The notes: a model not told the origin generated them from the sequence alone. Shown: positions 23,387 to 33,208, numbered from the stretch's first letter. The stretch: DNA of 60,159 bases from Flavobacteriales bacterium (GCA_002401955.1 NVUQ01000085.1:1-60159); one strand, 5' to 3'. Program-made: numbers and translations.

Positions 23387-25831
23387 ATGTGGTTTAAATT
23401 TTCAAGAATAATATTAAGAAATCGGTTAGTAATTCTAATTGTATTAGGCTTAATAACAGCTTTTATGGCTTATCGTGTTCAGTTTGTGAGCATGAGTTAT
23501 CAGCTTGCCCAAATGCTGCCAAAATCTGACAGCACTTATATTGAATATCAGGATTTCAAATCTACTTTTGGAAAAGACGGAAGCATTGTTGTTGTTGGAA
23601 TTAATGACGATAAATTATTTGAATTAAGCAATTTTAATGCATGGTATGATTTAACCCACAGCATTAAAAACATAACAGTTAGTTTTAAGATTAACGGAAA
23701 AGACACGCTTGTTAATGGTGTAACAGAAGCACTATCTCTTGCCAACATCTACACTTTAGTAAAAAACAAAGCTGAAAAACGATTTGACTTTGAACAAATC
23801 GTAAAACAAAACCCTAAAACACAAGCCGAATTAGATAGTCTGAAAAAAGTATTACATGAGCACCGTTTTTATGAGGGCTACTTATTTTTAGATTCAAGTG
23901 CCACCACTTTAATCGCCATAACACTTGATACCAATGTCTTAGACTCAAAATATAGAAATGAATTGTTTGAAAAAATAGATGCTGAAGTATTAGCGTTTCA
24001 TGAGAAAACAGGAATAAAAGTTCATAAATCAGGATTGCCATATATTAGGGCTAATTCAACCACCAAGGTTAAAGATGAAATTTTAATCTTCTTAACACTC
24101 TCTATTTTAATAACATCATTTATTCTATACCTGTTTTTTAGGTCGTTTAAAGCTACCTTGTATTCAATGTTAGTGGTTACTGTTGGCGTTGTTTGGTCTG
24201 TTGGCATTCAATCTCTATTCGGCTATAAGGTTACTATTCTTACAGGGTTAATTCCTCCATTAATTATTGTGATAGGAATTCCTAATTGTATTTTCTTGCT
24301 AAACAAGTATCATTCTGAATTTAAGAATCATGGCAATCAAATTAAAGCCCTAAGCAGAGTTATTCAAAAAATAGGGAATGCCATCTTTTTAACAAACACA
24401 ACAACCGCTTTAGGTTTTGCCACTTTTATCTTTACTAAAAGTGAAATTTTAATTGAGTTTGGTGTTTTAGCTGCCATCGATATTTTTGTTGTTTTTATCT
24501 TATCTATCCTTATTATTCCTATAATATTCAGTTTCCTAAAAGCTCCAAAAGTGCGTCATATCAAGCACTTAGAAAATAAGCTAATGGTTAAAATTGTTGC
24601 TTTTTTGGAGTACCTTGTTAAGTATCAGCGAAAAGCCGTTTACATTACCACCATTGTTATTGTATGCTTAAGTATTTATGGTGTTTCGTTAATTACCACT
24701 ACAGGAAATATTATTGATGATTTACCTAAAAATGATCCCATTGTAGAAGATCTTAAGTTTTTTGAAACAGGTTTTAAGGGCGTTATGCCTTTTGAGATTG
24801 TGATAGACACCAAAAAGAAAAATGGTGTTTTTACAAACAACGGAAAAACTTTGTACAAAATTCAAAAATTACAAAGAGAACTTGCCAAATATAAAGAGTT
24901 TTCAAAACCACTATCTATAGCCGAAGCAATAAAGTTTAGCTATCAAGCCTACAAAAAAGGAAATCCTAAGTTTTATATTTTACCTCCTCCAACAGAATTA
25001 AAAAAACTAAAAAAATATGTGAAAAATGATTCTCGAAAAAACAACTTTTCTTCGTTTATAGATAAAGAAAATCAAATTACTCGAGTAAGTTTTCAGATGG
25101 CAGATATTGGCACTAAAGAAATGGATATTCTATTAAATGAAATTCGTCCAAAAATAGATTCAATATTTCCTGCCAAAGAATATAATGTTAGCTTAACCGG
25201 AACTAGCGTTGTGTTTTTAAAAGGCACCAACTACCTTGTAGAAAACCTACTAACCAGCTTAACCCTTGCCATTATTTTAATAGCATCATTAATGTCTGTA
25301 CTGTTTTCTTCTGTTAGAATGGTGTTAGTTTCTTTAGTCCCCAACTTGCTTCCCTTGCTAACCACTGCGGGTTTAATGGGCTTTTTCGGGATTCCAATAA
25401 AACCCTCTACCATATTAATTTTTAGCATAGCTTTTGGTATTTCTGTAGATGATACCATTCATTTTTTAGCCAAATACAGACAAGAATTAAAACAACAACA
25501 ATGGAATATAAAAGAAGCCGTTTACTTGGCTTTACAAGAAACAGGTGTTAGTATGATTTACACCTCTATCATTTTATTTTTTGGTTTTGGAGTGTTTACC
25601 GTTTCCAGTTTTGGAGGAACAATTGCCTTAGGTTTGTTAGTTTCTGTTACTTTATTATTTGCAATGATGGCAGATTTAGTATTATTGCCATCCCTACTAT
25701 TATCTTTAGATAAAGCGTTAACAACTAAAGCCTTTAAAAAAGAACCTTTAATAGAAATACTAGACGAAGAAGAAGATATTGATTTAGATGAACTAGAAAT
25801 AAAACCTATCATACACAAAGAATTAAAATAA
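23387..25831 (+). CDS. MMPL/RND-superfamily exporter (HAE3-like)
   Basis: The 814-residue membrane protein has the two-fold RND plan with two sets of one plus five TM helices: TM1 at about residues 12-30, a large periplasmic loop, five helices around 220-390 (ILIFLTLSILITSFILYLFF, VTILTGLIPPLIIVIGIPN), TM7 near 415, a second loop, and a second helix set ending SVTLLFAMMADLVLLPSLLLSL. The second half has the FSIAFGISVDDTIHFLAKYR helix with its paired aspartates. Family members move lipids, hopanoids or other hydrophobic compounds. The substrate is unknown. The acidic tail (EEDIDLDELE) is cytosolic. The rfbA start codon follows its stop directly. Confidence 0.92.
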   Translation: MWFKFSRIILRNRLVILIVLGLITAFMAYRVQFVSMSYQLAQMLPKSDSTYIEYQDFKSTFGKDGSIVVVGINDDKLFELSNFNAWYDLTHSIKNITVSFKINGKDTLVNGVTEALSLANIYTLVKNKAEKRFDFEQIVKQNPKTQAELDSLKKVLHEHRFYEGYLFLDSSATTLIAITLDTNVLDSKYRNELFEKIDAEVLAFHEKTGIKVHKSGLPYIRANSTTKVKDEILIFLTLSILITSFILYLFFRSFKATLYSMLVVTVGVVWSVGIQSLFGYKVTILTGLIPPLIIVIGIPNCIFLLNKYHSEFKNHGNQIKALSRVIQKIGNAIFLTNTTTALGFATFIFTKSEILIEFGVLAAIDIFVVFILSILIIPIIFSFLKAPKVRHIKHLENKLMVKIVAFLEYLVKYQRKAVYITTIVIVCLSIYGVSLITTTGNIIDDLPKNDPIVEDLKFFETGFKGVMPFEIVIDTKKKNGVFTNNGKTLYKIQKLQRELAKYKEFSKPLSIAEAIKFSYQAYKKGNPKFYILPPPTELKKLKKYVKNDSRKNNFSSFIDKENQITRVSFQMADIGTKEMDILLNEIRPKIDSIFPAKEYNVSLTGTSVVFLKGTNYLVENLLTSLTLAIILIASLMSVLFSSVRMVLVSLVPNLLPLLTTAGLMGFFGIPIKPSTILIFSIAFGISVDDTIHFLAKYRQELKQQQWNIKEAVYLALQETGVSMIYTSIILFFGFGVFTVSSFGGTIALGLLVSVTLLFAMMADLVLLPSLLLSLDKALTTKAFKKEPLIEILDEEEDIDLDELEIKPIIHKELK

Positions 25832-26698
25832 ATGAATAAAGGAATTGTATTAGCCGGAGGTTCTGGCACACGTTTGCACCCATTAACTTTAGCCGTAAGT
25901 AAGCAGTTAATGCCAGTTTATGACAAACCTATGATATATTACCCTATCTCAATTTTAATGAGCGCAGGGATAAAAGAAATTTTAATTATTACAACTCCCG
26001 AAGACAGTGATAGTTTTAAAAAATTATTAGGAGATGGCTCCCAATTTGGGTGCGAATTTAGTTATGCTATTCAAGAAGTACCTAACGGACTAGCACAAGC
26101 ATTTATTATAGGCGAAAAATTTATTGGAGACGATAGTGTCGCTTTAATATTGGGTGATAACATCTTTTACGGAACAGGCTTAGATGCTTTATTAATGGAA
26201 AACACCAACTCTGTTGGGGGGGTTGTTTTTGCTTATCACGTTTCAGATCCCGAAAGATATGGTGTTGTTGAGTTTGATGAAAATCAAAAAGCAGTTTCTA
26301 TTGAAGAAAAACCTGAAAATCCAAAATCTAACTATGCGGTACCCGGCTTATATTTTTATGACAACAGCGTGATAGAAATTGCTAAGAGCTTAAAACCTAG
26401 CCCAAGAGGAGAGTATGAAATAACTGACATTAATAGTATTTATTTAGAAAAAGGGCTATTAAAAGTTGGTGTATTAGATAGGGGAACTGCCTGGTTAGAT
26501 ACAGGAACACACAACTCTCTAATGCAAGCATCACAATATGTACAAGTAATTGAAGAAAGACAAGGGTTAAAAATTGGATGTCTAGAAGAAATCGCTTTCA
26601 AAAAAGGGTTTATAAGTAAAGAAGAGTTAATCGCTTTAGCGAAACCATTAGTTAAAAGCGGTTATGGAAATTATTTAATGCATATAGTTAACGAATAA
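25832..26698 (+). CDS. rfbA: Glucose-1-phosphate thymidylyltransferase
   Basis: RfbA/RmlA joins dTTP and glucose 1-phosphate to dTDP-glucose, the first step toward dTDP-rhamnose and other deoxysugars for O-antigen or capsule. The 288-residue protein has the full signature: nucleotide loop [29 protein letters not shown], the metal-site region [31 protein letters not shown] and [10 protein letters not shown]. Length is as expected for the family. The start abuts the stop of the MMPL gene. No rfbB, rfbC or rfbD is adjacent; instead a different nucleotide-sugar epimerase follows 24 bp downstream. Confidence 0.96.
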   Translation: MNKGIVLAGGSGTRLHPLTLAVSKQLMPVYDKPMIYYPISILMSAGIKEILIITTPEDSDSFKKLLGDGSQFGCEFSYAIQEVPNGLAQAFIIGEKFIGDDSVALILGDNIFYGTGLDALLMENTNSVGGVVFAYHVSDPERYGVVEFDENQKAVSIEEKPENPKSNYAVPGLYFYDNSVIEIAKSLKPSPRGEYEITDINSIYLEKGLLKVGVLDRGTAWLDTGTHNSLMQASQYVQVIEERQGLKIGCLEEIAFKKGFISKEELIALAKPLVKSGYGNYLMHIVNE

Positions 26699-26722
26699 GG
26701 TGTTGCCTGAAATAATTAATAA

Positions 26723-27670
26723 ATGGAAGAAAAAACAAATATATTAGTCACAGGAGGTGCAGGAAATGTTGGTAGTGCTTTAGTTGAGGAATTAATTAGA
26801 GATTCTAATAACTATGTTGTTGTTGTGGATAATTTACAAACAGGGTCTAGAGATAAACTTCCTATAGCAAATTATGACAACTTAAAGTTTATACAGTGTG
26901 ACGTAAATATTGAAGATGAAATAACAAGTGTTTTTCATACTTTTTCTTTTGATTATGTTTTCCATTATGCTGCCTTAGTAGGTGTTAAACGAACTTTAAA
27001 AAACCCCTTGAGTGTTTTAGATGATATTGATGGAATTAAAAACATCATGAATTTATCTAAAAACACAGGTGTTAAAAGAGTTATTTACTCCTCATCTTCA
27101 GAAGTTTATGGAGAGCCTGTTGAATACCCACAAAACGAAGAAACGACTCCTTTAAACTCTCGTCTACCCTATGCAATAGTTAAAAATATTGGCGAAGCAT
27201 TTTTAAAATCATACCAACAAGAATTTGGTTTAGATTATACTGTTTTTAGATTTTTTAATACCTATGGACCTAAACAAGCCAAAGATTTTGTTATTTCTAA
27301 ATTTATTAATGCCGCTTTAAAAAACGAAGACATTACTATCTATGGTAATGGGTCTCAAACAAGAACTTTCTGTTACGTTGAAAACAATATTAACGCCAGT
27401 GTCGCTGCTGCTTTTAGTGATTTAGGCAAAAACAAAACCATCAACATTGGTAGTAACGTAGAAACATCTGTTTTAGATTTAGCTAAGCTAATTATTAAAT
27501 TAACTGACTCAAAATCTATAATAAAATACTTGCCTGCCCTAAAAGATGGTGATATGACTAGAAGAAATCCAGACATTACCATAATGAAAGGCTTGGTAAA
27601 TCAAAAAATATACACATTAGAAGAAGGTTTGAAAAAAGTATTAGAAAACACTTCTTTTATGCTTTCGTAG
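26723..27670 (+). CDS. NAD-dependent nucleotide-sugar epimerase/dehydratase (extended SDR)
   Basis: The 315-residue protein has the extended short-chain dehydrogenase pattern: NAD loop VTGGAGNVGSALVEEL at residues 8-23, VVDNLQTGSRDKL, a catalytic region YSSSSEVYGEP and the YxxxK pair as YAIVK (about residues 151-155), then RFFNTYGP and a C-terminal substrate domain. Proteins of this type act on UDP- or dTDP-sugars as 4-epimerases or 4,6-dehydratases. The exact substrate cannot be read from the sequence. Being next to rfbA suggests cell-surface sugar synthesis. The following prenyl synthase starts two bases after its stop. Confidence 0.93.
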   Translation: MEEKTNILVTGGAGNVGSALVEELIRDSNNYVVVVDNLQTGSRDKLPIANYDNLKFIQCDVNIEDEITSVFHTFSFDYVFHYAALVGVKRTLKNPLSVLDDIDGIKNIMNLSKNTGVKRVIYSSSSEVYGEPVEYPQNEETTPLNSRLPYAIVKNIGEAFLKSYQQEFGLDYTVFRFFNTYGPKQAKDFVISKFINAALKNEDITIYGNGSQTRTFCYVENNINASVAAAFSDLGKNKTINIGSNVETSVLDLAKLIIKLTDSKSIIKYLPALKDGDMTRRNPDITIMKGLVNQKIYTLEEGLKKVLENTSFMLS

Positions 27671-27672
27671 TT

Positions 27673-28647
27673 ATGCAAAAAATCATCAACTACATCTCTA
27701 TTGTTGAAGAAGCATTAAAGGCGACAGCTCAAAAAAAAGAACCCTTTACTCTTTACGAGCCAATAACTTACACCTTAAGTTTAGGTGGAAAAAGGATTAG
27801 ACCAGCCCTATTATTACTTGCCAATAACTTGTTTGACGGAAAAGACGAAGATGCTTTAAACTCAGCATTAGCAATAGAAGTCTTTCATAATTTTACGCTA
27901 GTGCACGATGATATTATGGATGATGCTCCTTTAAGAAGAGGGCAAGAGTCTGTTTATAAAAAATGGGGAACTAACGTTGCCATTTTATCTGGTGATGTAA
28001 TGCTTATGCAAGCGTTACAATTGCTAAACAAAAAAAACCATCCGCATTTACATAGCATGTTAAACATGTTTAATGCCACAGCAATACAGGTTTGCGAAGG
28101 GCAACAAATGGATATGGATTTTGAAACATCAACTACCGTTTCTATTGATGATTATTTAAGAATGATAGAGCTTAAAACAGCTGTTTTACTTGCTTGTAGC
28201 TTAAAAATGGGTGCTGTTATTGCTAATGCCTCATCAGATAATGCCTCACATATTTATGAGTTTGGTAAAAATTTAGGTATTGCTTTTCAACTAATGGATG
28301 ATGTGCTAGATTTATACGGGAACCCTAAAAAAGTAGGAAAGCGTGTTGGTGGTGATGTTATTGCCAACAAGAAAACTTACCTCTTATTAAAAGCACAAGA
28401 ATTAGCTGTTGGCAAGACAAAAAAAGATCTTGACTTCTGTTTAAGCTCCTCTGTTTTAGAAGATACTGCTAAAGTGGAAAAAGTAACCTCTATTTTTAAC
28501 AAGCTTAACATTAAAAAGCTGGCTATTGATGAAATGAACCTGTTTTACAATACAGCAATTTCTCATTTAGACAGCATTGATGCTGCAACAGAAAAAAAGC
28601 AAGTGTTTGAGGATTTTGCGAAAAACTTAATGAAGAGAGAAAATTAA
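27673..28647 (+). CDS. Polyprenyl (geranylgeranyl/farnesyl-type) diphosphate synthase
   Basis: This 324-residue all-helical trans-prenyltransferase condenses isopentenyl diphosphate with an allylic diphosphate. The LGGKRIRPALLLL region binds the substrates. The first aspartate-rich motif is DDIMDD (Asp79, Asp80, Asp83) followed by PLRRG, and the second is QLMDDVLDLYG with GKRVGGDV and KKTYLL following. Phe74, five residues before the first Asp, fits a short product (C15-C20), but chain length is not certain. Together with ispG in this window it serves isoprenoid and quinone supply. It is translationally close to the epimerase gene upstream and the ferredoxin-like gene downstream. Confidence 0.95.
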   Translation: MQKIINYISIVEEALKATAQKKEPFTLYEPITYTLSLGGKRIRPALLLLANNLFDGKDEDALNSALAIEVFHNFTLVHDDIMDDAPLRRGQESVYKKWGTNVAILSGDVMLMQALQLLNKKNHPHLHSMLNMFNATAIQVCEGQQMDMDFETSTTVSIDDYLRMIELKTAVLLACSLKMGAVIANASSDNASHIYEFGKNLGIAFQLMDDVLDLYGNPKKVGKRVGGDVIANKKTYLLLKAQELAVGKTKKDLDFCLSSSVLEDTAKVEKVTSIFNKLNIKKLAIDEMNLFYNTAISHLDSIDAATEKKQVFEDFAKNLMKREN

Positions 28648-28650
28648 CTC

Positions 28651-28971
28651 TTGAAATACAAAAAACACATATTTATCTGTATTAATGAGCGACCTGAGGG
28701 AGCTCAACGGCAATGTTGTGGGAAAGAAACAGGAATGGCTATTGCACAACGGTTTAAAGAGTTAATTAAAGAATATAAATTACGCATGTCGGTTAGGGCA
28801 CAGCGTGCCAGTTGTTTTGATATTTGTGAAGATGGACCAATAGCTGTAGTATATCCTGAAGGTATTTTTTACAAAGGAATAAGTGTTGATGATGTTGATG
28901 AAATATTTGAGCAGCACATCTTAAATAATAGACCTGTAAAACGATTACAGCTAACTTTCCCAAAAAAATGA
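28651..28971 (+). CDS. Thioredoxin-like [2Fe-2S] ferredoxin-domain protein
   Basis: The small 106-residue cytosolic protein starts at a TTG codon three bases after the prenyl synthase stop. Cysteines in FICINERPEGAQRQCC and ASCFDICEDGP follow the spacing of thioredoxin-like [2Fe-2S] ferredoxins (one Cys, then one about 12 later, then C-x3-C), and PIAVVYPEGIFYKGI is a typical strand-turn after the second pair. It probably carries electrons for an unknown partner. The last four bases overlap the start of the next gene (ATGA-type), so the two are translationally coupled. Confidence 0.85.
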   Translation: MKYKKHIFICINERPEGAQRQCCGKETGMAIAQRFKELIKEYKLRMSVRAQRASCFDICEDGPIAVVYPEGIFYKGISVDDVDEIFEQHILNNRPVKRLQLTFPKK

Positions 28972-29327
28972 ATATTCCCTCGTTAAGCGAATTATCGGCC
29001 TATTACAGTCGTGCCGATTTGTTAGAAAAAGTGGTTGAACAACTAAAAAAAGACTTTAATTGGTTTAATTTCGAAATTACTTTTAAAGGAGCTGAAGAAA
29101 GTCCTTACCAAGAACTCTACAATCAAATTTTACCCTTAATTGAGGACTTACTAAACGATGATTATCCTAAATTAATGGCAATGCTATACCGAATTGATTT
29201 AGATGAAGATTTCTTAAATCGTAAGCTTAAAGAAAATGCCCAAGCAGATACAGATGAAATAATTACTGATCTGATTATTAAACGAGAACTACAAAAAGTA
29301 ATTATTCGTGAAATGTATAGTTCTTAA
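28968..29327 (+). CDS. Small conserved cytosolic protein of unknown function
   Basis: The acidic, helical protein has 119 residues and no signal peptide. Its start overlaps the stop of the ferredoxin-like gene (ATGA), which points to a shared job or fixed stoichiometry. Recognisable stretches are LPLIEDLLNDDYPKLMAMLYRIDLDE and a C-terminal DLIIKRELQKVIIREMYS. I recall similar short proteins next to metabolic genes in Bacteroidota but cannot assign a function. It ends the operon that begins at 21645 or 23387. Confidence 0.8.
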   Translation: MNIPSLSELSAYYSRADLLEKVVEQLKKDFNWFNFEITFKGAEESPYQELYNQILPLIEDLLNDDYPKLMAMLYRIDLDEDFLNRKLKENAQADTDEIITDLIIKRELQKVIIREMYSS

Positions 29328-29400
29328 TAATTACCACTTATTAGCTGAAACCTACCGTATTTAAACTCATCCTTGCAAATTTAGTCGAAAAGAGGTATTT

Positions 29401-29408
29401 TACATTTG
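29401..29408 (+). promoter_or_regulatory. Putative -7 element for the LytS-type kinase
   Basis: TACATTTG ends two bases before the TTG start codon at 29411. If used, transcription begins inside or at the start codon, implying a leaderless mRNA or a later start. No -33 TTG at standard spacing; one lies 25 bp upstream. Confidence 0.4.
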
Positions 29409-29410
29409 AT

Positions 29411-31570
29411 TTGAAATTTTTACAACATATTGGTTTTGTTTTTTTGATGTGCACTCAGTTAAACATTGTTGCCCAACAACCCGATTTCGAAAATTTAAAA
29501 TCAAAAACAGATCCTTATTTACAATTTAATGATGTAACAGAACACAACAATATTGTTTGGTTTGTTACTAATAACGGAGTTTATAAAAGCAGTAATTCTA
29601 AAATAAAGCTAGTCGTTAAACAAGAAAATTTAGTTAGGTTTATTAAGGTTGATCAACAACTTTTTGTTTGGTCAATTTATGGAGAATTTTTTGAGCTGAA
29701 AAAGAAACAGCTTATTCCGAAAAAATTTAACAGCGCAGTAAGTAAGCATTTAAAAAATAAAATAATTAATAGTGTTATTTATCATAATAATACTTTTTGG
29801 ATAAGTACCGTTATTGGTGGCGGGATCATACAGGTTGATCAAAAGACCCAAGAACTAAAAACAATAGAACTCCAAGCAGAATACCCTTGTTATGTGGTGC
29901 CTTTTGGCAATAAATACCTCTCGGGAAACAATGCAAATAGCACAAAAAAACAATTGGCTATTAATTTAAACCCAACCTCGCTTTATGTTCCACTTGCCGA
30001 AAACTTAAACTTTTCTAAAACCAACCTGATTAAACTAACTGATGGTACGTTTATTTTTACCCGTCAGCATGAAGCTATTCGTTTTAACAACACTAAGGTG
30101 CTCAATCGTATTTTTATCGAAAAAAATATTGAGCGAGTTTATCAAGATAGAGAAGGAAAAATTTGGTTTGCTTTAAATGGTGGGGGCGTTACCTGTTTTG
30201 CTAATGGAAACTTTGTTTCGAGCAACGCAACAAAATACCTAGGAAACAAAACTGTTATCTCTATTGCTCAAGATAAAAAAGGAAACATGTGGTTTGGAAC
30301 TTCTGGTGATGGTGTTTATCGTTTAAATAAAACCATTGAATTAACCTATAATTCGCCAAAAATATTCTCTACTACCAATGACAAAACAGAGGAAATAAAA
30401 AGCGTTTATGTGCTTTCAGATCTCCCATCTATTGACGAAAACTCTAAGGTTCTTAGAACTGATTTATCAAAAAACGACACCATTCCTCCTGTTGTTTTTA
30501 TCAATAACATTAAAATTAATGGACTTGATACTGTCGTGTTAAATTATTATGAACTCAATCATCATGAAAATACCTTAGAAATAAATATTAGTGGCGTTTT
30601 TGGTGGTGACTCTGAGCTGCAATACAAATACATTTTAGAAGGTAAAGATGTTGATTGGAACTATACTGCGAACACCAATATGTACTACACTGCTCTACAG
30701 CCAGGAAATTACACTTTTAAAATTGTTGCCATGAGCGATGGTGGTGTTTGGAGCAGGGTTCCTGCTGTTATTACTTTTACCATTACACCTCCTTTTTACT
30801 CCAGCTTTTGGTTTATTTTTTCCATTCTATTTTTGATTATTGCTGTTGTTTTGATTATTGTTTTTATCACTTTTCGCAAAGCCCAAAAAAGGAAAGAATT
30901 GTTTGAGGAAGACAAAAGGAAATTATTAATTTCTGAATTGCATGCCTTACGTTCGCAAATGAACCCTCACTTTATCTTTAACACATTAAGCTCTATCCAA
31001 AGTTTTATCACTAAAAACAACAGTAAAGAAGCTGTGCATTATCTTTCTAAGTTTTCTAAGCTAATGCGAGCGACATTAGAAAACACTCAAAAACAAAAAA
31101 TACCTATTAAAGATGAAATAGCATCGCTTGAGCTTTATATGGATTTAGAAAAATTACGTTTGAACAACAAATTCAGTTATCAAATTATTATCGATGAATC
31201 CATTGATGTTCAGTTTGAAGAAATCCCTCCATTACTTCTTCAGCCTTATATAGAAAACGCTATTTGGCACGGAATATCAAATAAAGAAGGAACTGGTATT
31301 ATTAAAGTAAGCTTTAAACTAGAAAATGAAACCCTACTAAAATGCGAAGTAGAGGATGATGGTGTAGGAAGAAAAAAAGCGACAGAAATGAAAAGTACAC
31401 AGTTTAACCATCAGAAAAAAAACAAATCATTAGGGATGAGCATTACAAAAGATCGATTAGAAATAATTAACTCATTAAAAGGAAGTCAACTCAATATTAA
31501 TATTGTTGATTTAGAAAATAAAGGGCTTCCGACAGGAACAAAAATTGAAATTTTTATACCATTAGATTAA
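29411..31570 (+). CDS. LytS-type sensor histidine kinase with propeller and Y_Y_Y domains
   Basis: The 719-residue protein has a signal peptide or N-terminal anchor (FVFLMCTQLNIVAQ), then periplasmic beta-propeller blades of the two-component-regulator type (QDREGKIWFALNGGGVTCF; QDKKGNMWFGTSGDGVYRL), a Y_Y_Y domain (LQYKYILEGKDVDWNYT ... LQPGNYTFKI), one TM helix (FIFSILFLIIAVVLIIVFITF) and a cytosolic LytS-type kinase. The phospho-acceptor is His520 in MNPHFIFNTLSSIQ, and the ATPase part contains LLLQPYIENAIWHGI and GVGRKKA. It most likely phosphorylates the LytTR regulator encoded 10 bp downstream. The signal is unknown. The start is a TTG. Confidence 0.92.
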   Translation: MKFLQHIGFVFLMCTQLNIVAQQPDFENLKSKTDPYLQFNDVTEHNNIVWFVTNNGVYKSSNSKIKLVVKQENLVRFIKVDQQLFVWSIYGEFFELKKKQLIPKKFNSAVSKHLKNKIINSVIYHNNTFWISTVIGGGIIQVDQKTQELKTIELQAEYPCYVVPFGNKYLSGNNANSTKKQLAINLNPTSLYVPLAENLNFSKTNLIKLTDGTFIFTRQHEAIRFNNTKVLNRIFIEKNIERVYQDREGKIWFALNGGGVTCFANGNFVSSNATKYLGNKTVISIAQDKKGNMWFGTSGDGVYRLNKTIELTYNSPKIFSTTNDKTEEIKSVYVLSDLPSIDENSKVLRTDLSKNDTIPPVVFINNIKINGLDTVVLNYYELNHHENTLEINISGVFGGDSELQYKYILEGKDVDWNYTANTNMYYTALQPGNYTFKIVAMSDGGVWSRVPAVITFTITPPFYSSFWFIFSILFLIIAVVLIIVFITFRKAQKRKELFEEDKRKLLISELHALRSQMNPHFIFNTLSSIQSFITKNNSKEAVHYLSKFSKLMRATLENTQKQKIPIKDEIASLELYMDLEKLRLNNKFSYQIIIDESIDVQFEEIPPLLLQPYIENAIWHGISNKEGTGIIKVSFKLENETLLKCEVEDDGVGRKKATEMKSTQFNHQKKNKSLGMSITKDRLEIINSLKGSQLNINIVDLENKGLPTGTKIEIFIPLD

Positions 31571-31580
31571 ATCAAAAGTT

Positions 31581-32330
31581 ATGTTTAAAACAATAATTGT
31601 AGATGATGAAAAAGGCTGTAGAGATACACTAGAAAACCTTTTGCAGGAAATTCCTGAAATTAATGTTGTTGCTATTGTTGATTCAATTGCGCTAGCACAA
31701 GAAGCCATTACTAACCTACAGCCTCAGTTAGTATTTTTAGATATAGAAATGCCTGGTGGAACAGGTTTTGAATTGCTCGAAAAAATAAGCCCCATTAATT
31801 TTGAAATCATTTTTACTACTGCCTATGATCAATACGCCATAAAAGCGATTAAATACAGTGCGCTTGACTACTTACTAAAACCAATTGACCCTGATGAGTT
31901 GGCTAAAACCATTCAACGATTTTCAGTTAAAAAACACGATCAAGATTTAATCAACAATAAATTTAAAACCTTGCTCAACAATATTAACGGAGAAACAACA
32001 CATCAAAAAATTGCTATTCCGGATGATCAAGGCTTAAGTTTTATAAAAATAACTGATATTCTTCGTTTTCAATCTGACGGAAGTTATACCTATATGTACA
32101 CTGTTGGAAAAACAAAACCAACCCTAATTTCTAAACCAATTGGTGATTATCAAGAAATGTTAACCAACGAGCAATTTATAAGAATCCACCGCTCGCACCT
32201 GGTAAATCTGCAACATGTTACAAGGTATGATAAAGGAGAAGGTGGGTTTGCACTAATGAGCGACAACTCTAAAGTAGAAGTTTCTCGAAGAAAAAAGAAC
32301 GAATTTATTGAAGCGCTTTCTTCTCTTTAG
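31581..32330 (+). CDS. LytTR-family response regulator
   Basis: The 249-residue protein has an N-terminal receiver domain with phospho-acceptor Asp54 (VFLDIEMPGGTGF), acidic pair VDDE at residues 7-10 and Lys in LLKPID, followed by a LytTR DNA-binding domain (about 140-245: FQSDGSYTYMY, FIRIHRSHLVNLQHV, VEVSRRKKNEF). It is the partner of the kinase upstream. Targets are unknown; no obvious LytTR-type repeats were noticed nearby. Its last 26 bases overlap the convergent EamA permease gene, so both C-termini are encoded on opposite strands of the same DNA. Confidence 0.95.
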   Translation: MFKTIIVDDEKGCRDTLENLLQEIPEINVVAIVDSIALAQEAITNLQPQLVFLDIEMPGGTGFELLEKISPINFEIIFTTAYDQYAIKAIKYSALDYLLKPIDPDELAKTIQRFSVKKHDQDLINNKFKTLLNNINGETTHQKIAIPDDQGLSFIKITDILRFQSDGSYTYMYTVGKTKPTLISKPIGDYQEMLTNEQFIRIHRSHLVNLQHVTRYDKGEGGFALMSDNSKVEVSRRKKNEFIEALSSL

Positions 32331-33201
32331 TGCTTACTCTATTTTTAAAAAGTGCATTTAAAAAGATGGTAGTAATAACGATAATTGTTCCCAAATAAAA
32401 CCCAAACGACATGGTTTCGCTTTCTGGCCAAATTAATAACGCAACTATAATGGAATAGATCGGCTCTAAATTAACCGAAATAGTAACTGTGTAAGGCGAA
32501 ATCTTTTTCATTACCTCTACACTTACCAAAAAAGCAAATGCAGTACATACAACCCCTAAAATAAGCAGCCATTTTATATCAGCTACCGGAAGCAAAAATT
32601 GACTAAAATCTAATTCTGTAGAGATTAACAAGTAAACCGATACAACAATAAAAGCTCCTAACAACTCATAAAAAGAAATCGTTTTCGCATTGTTTTCTTT
32701 AATTAATATCCCATTAATCACCGTAAACCAAGAAGCCAGTACTGCAGAAATTACACTTAAAATCATTCCTATTAAATACTTAAACTCGAAACTAAAAATA
32801 AAGTAAAGCCCTAGAATAATAACTAGACCAAAAATAAGCTCGTAAGCTTTAATCTTGCGTTTAAAATAAAATGGTTCTATTAATGACGTAAACAAGGTGC
32901 TACTAGAAAAACAAACCAGTGCTACAGATACATTTGATTGTTTGATTGCTTCAAAAAAAGTAACCCAATGCACAGCAATAATAACCCCTACCAATAAAGT
33001 CCTAATTAATTGTTTTTTAGAAATCCTTAATGAAAACTTTATACCACCAAAATAAATAAGCAATGCCACCACCCCTATTAGTAAACGGTACCATACCAAT
33101 AAGTACGAATCTACAGTTATTAGTTTCCCTAATACTCCGGTTAACCCGAATATTACAATAATGACATGTAACCAAATATGATATTTATATTTTGCATACA
33201 T
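32305..33201 (-). CDS. EamA/DMT-family inner-membrane permease
   Basis: The 298-residue protein has ten predicted TM helices arranged as two EamA repeats (first about 10-145, second about 155-290: ISAVLASWFTVINGILI, AFAFLVSVEVMKKISPYTV, NLEPIYSIIVALLIWPESE). Family members export or import metabolites such as amino acids, riboflavin or nucleotide sugars; the substrate is unknown. The start at 33201 is preferred over one at 33222, because a TAnnTTTG promoter box covers the latter region (33209-33216). The 3' end overlaps that of the LytTR gene by 26 bp. Confidence 0.9.
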   Translation of the reverse strand: MYAKYKYHIWLHVIIVIFGLTGVLGKLITVDSYLLVWYRLLIGVVALLIYFGGIKFSLRISKKQLIRTLLVGVIIAVHWVTFFEAIKQSNVSVALVCFSSSTLFTSLIEPFYFKRKIKAYELIFGLVIILGLYFIFSFEFKYLIGMILSVISAVLASWFTVINGILIKENNAKTISFYELLGAFIVVSVYLLISTELDFSQFLLPVADIKWLLILGVVCTAFAFLVSVEVMKKISPYTVTISVNLEPIYSIIVALLIWPESETMSFGFYLGTIIVITTIFLNALFKNRVSTKEKKALQ

Positions 33202-33208
33202 AAGCGGG

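Noticed and set aside
25558..25869. 103-residue minus-strand frame at the MMPL-rfbA junction
   Set aside because: Overlaps two well-supported genes on the other strand; the serine run is the reverse reading of the acidic tail of the exporter.
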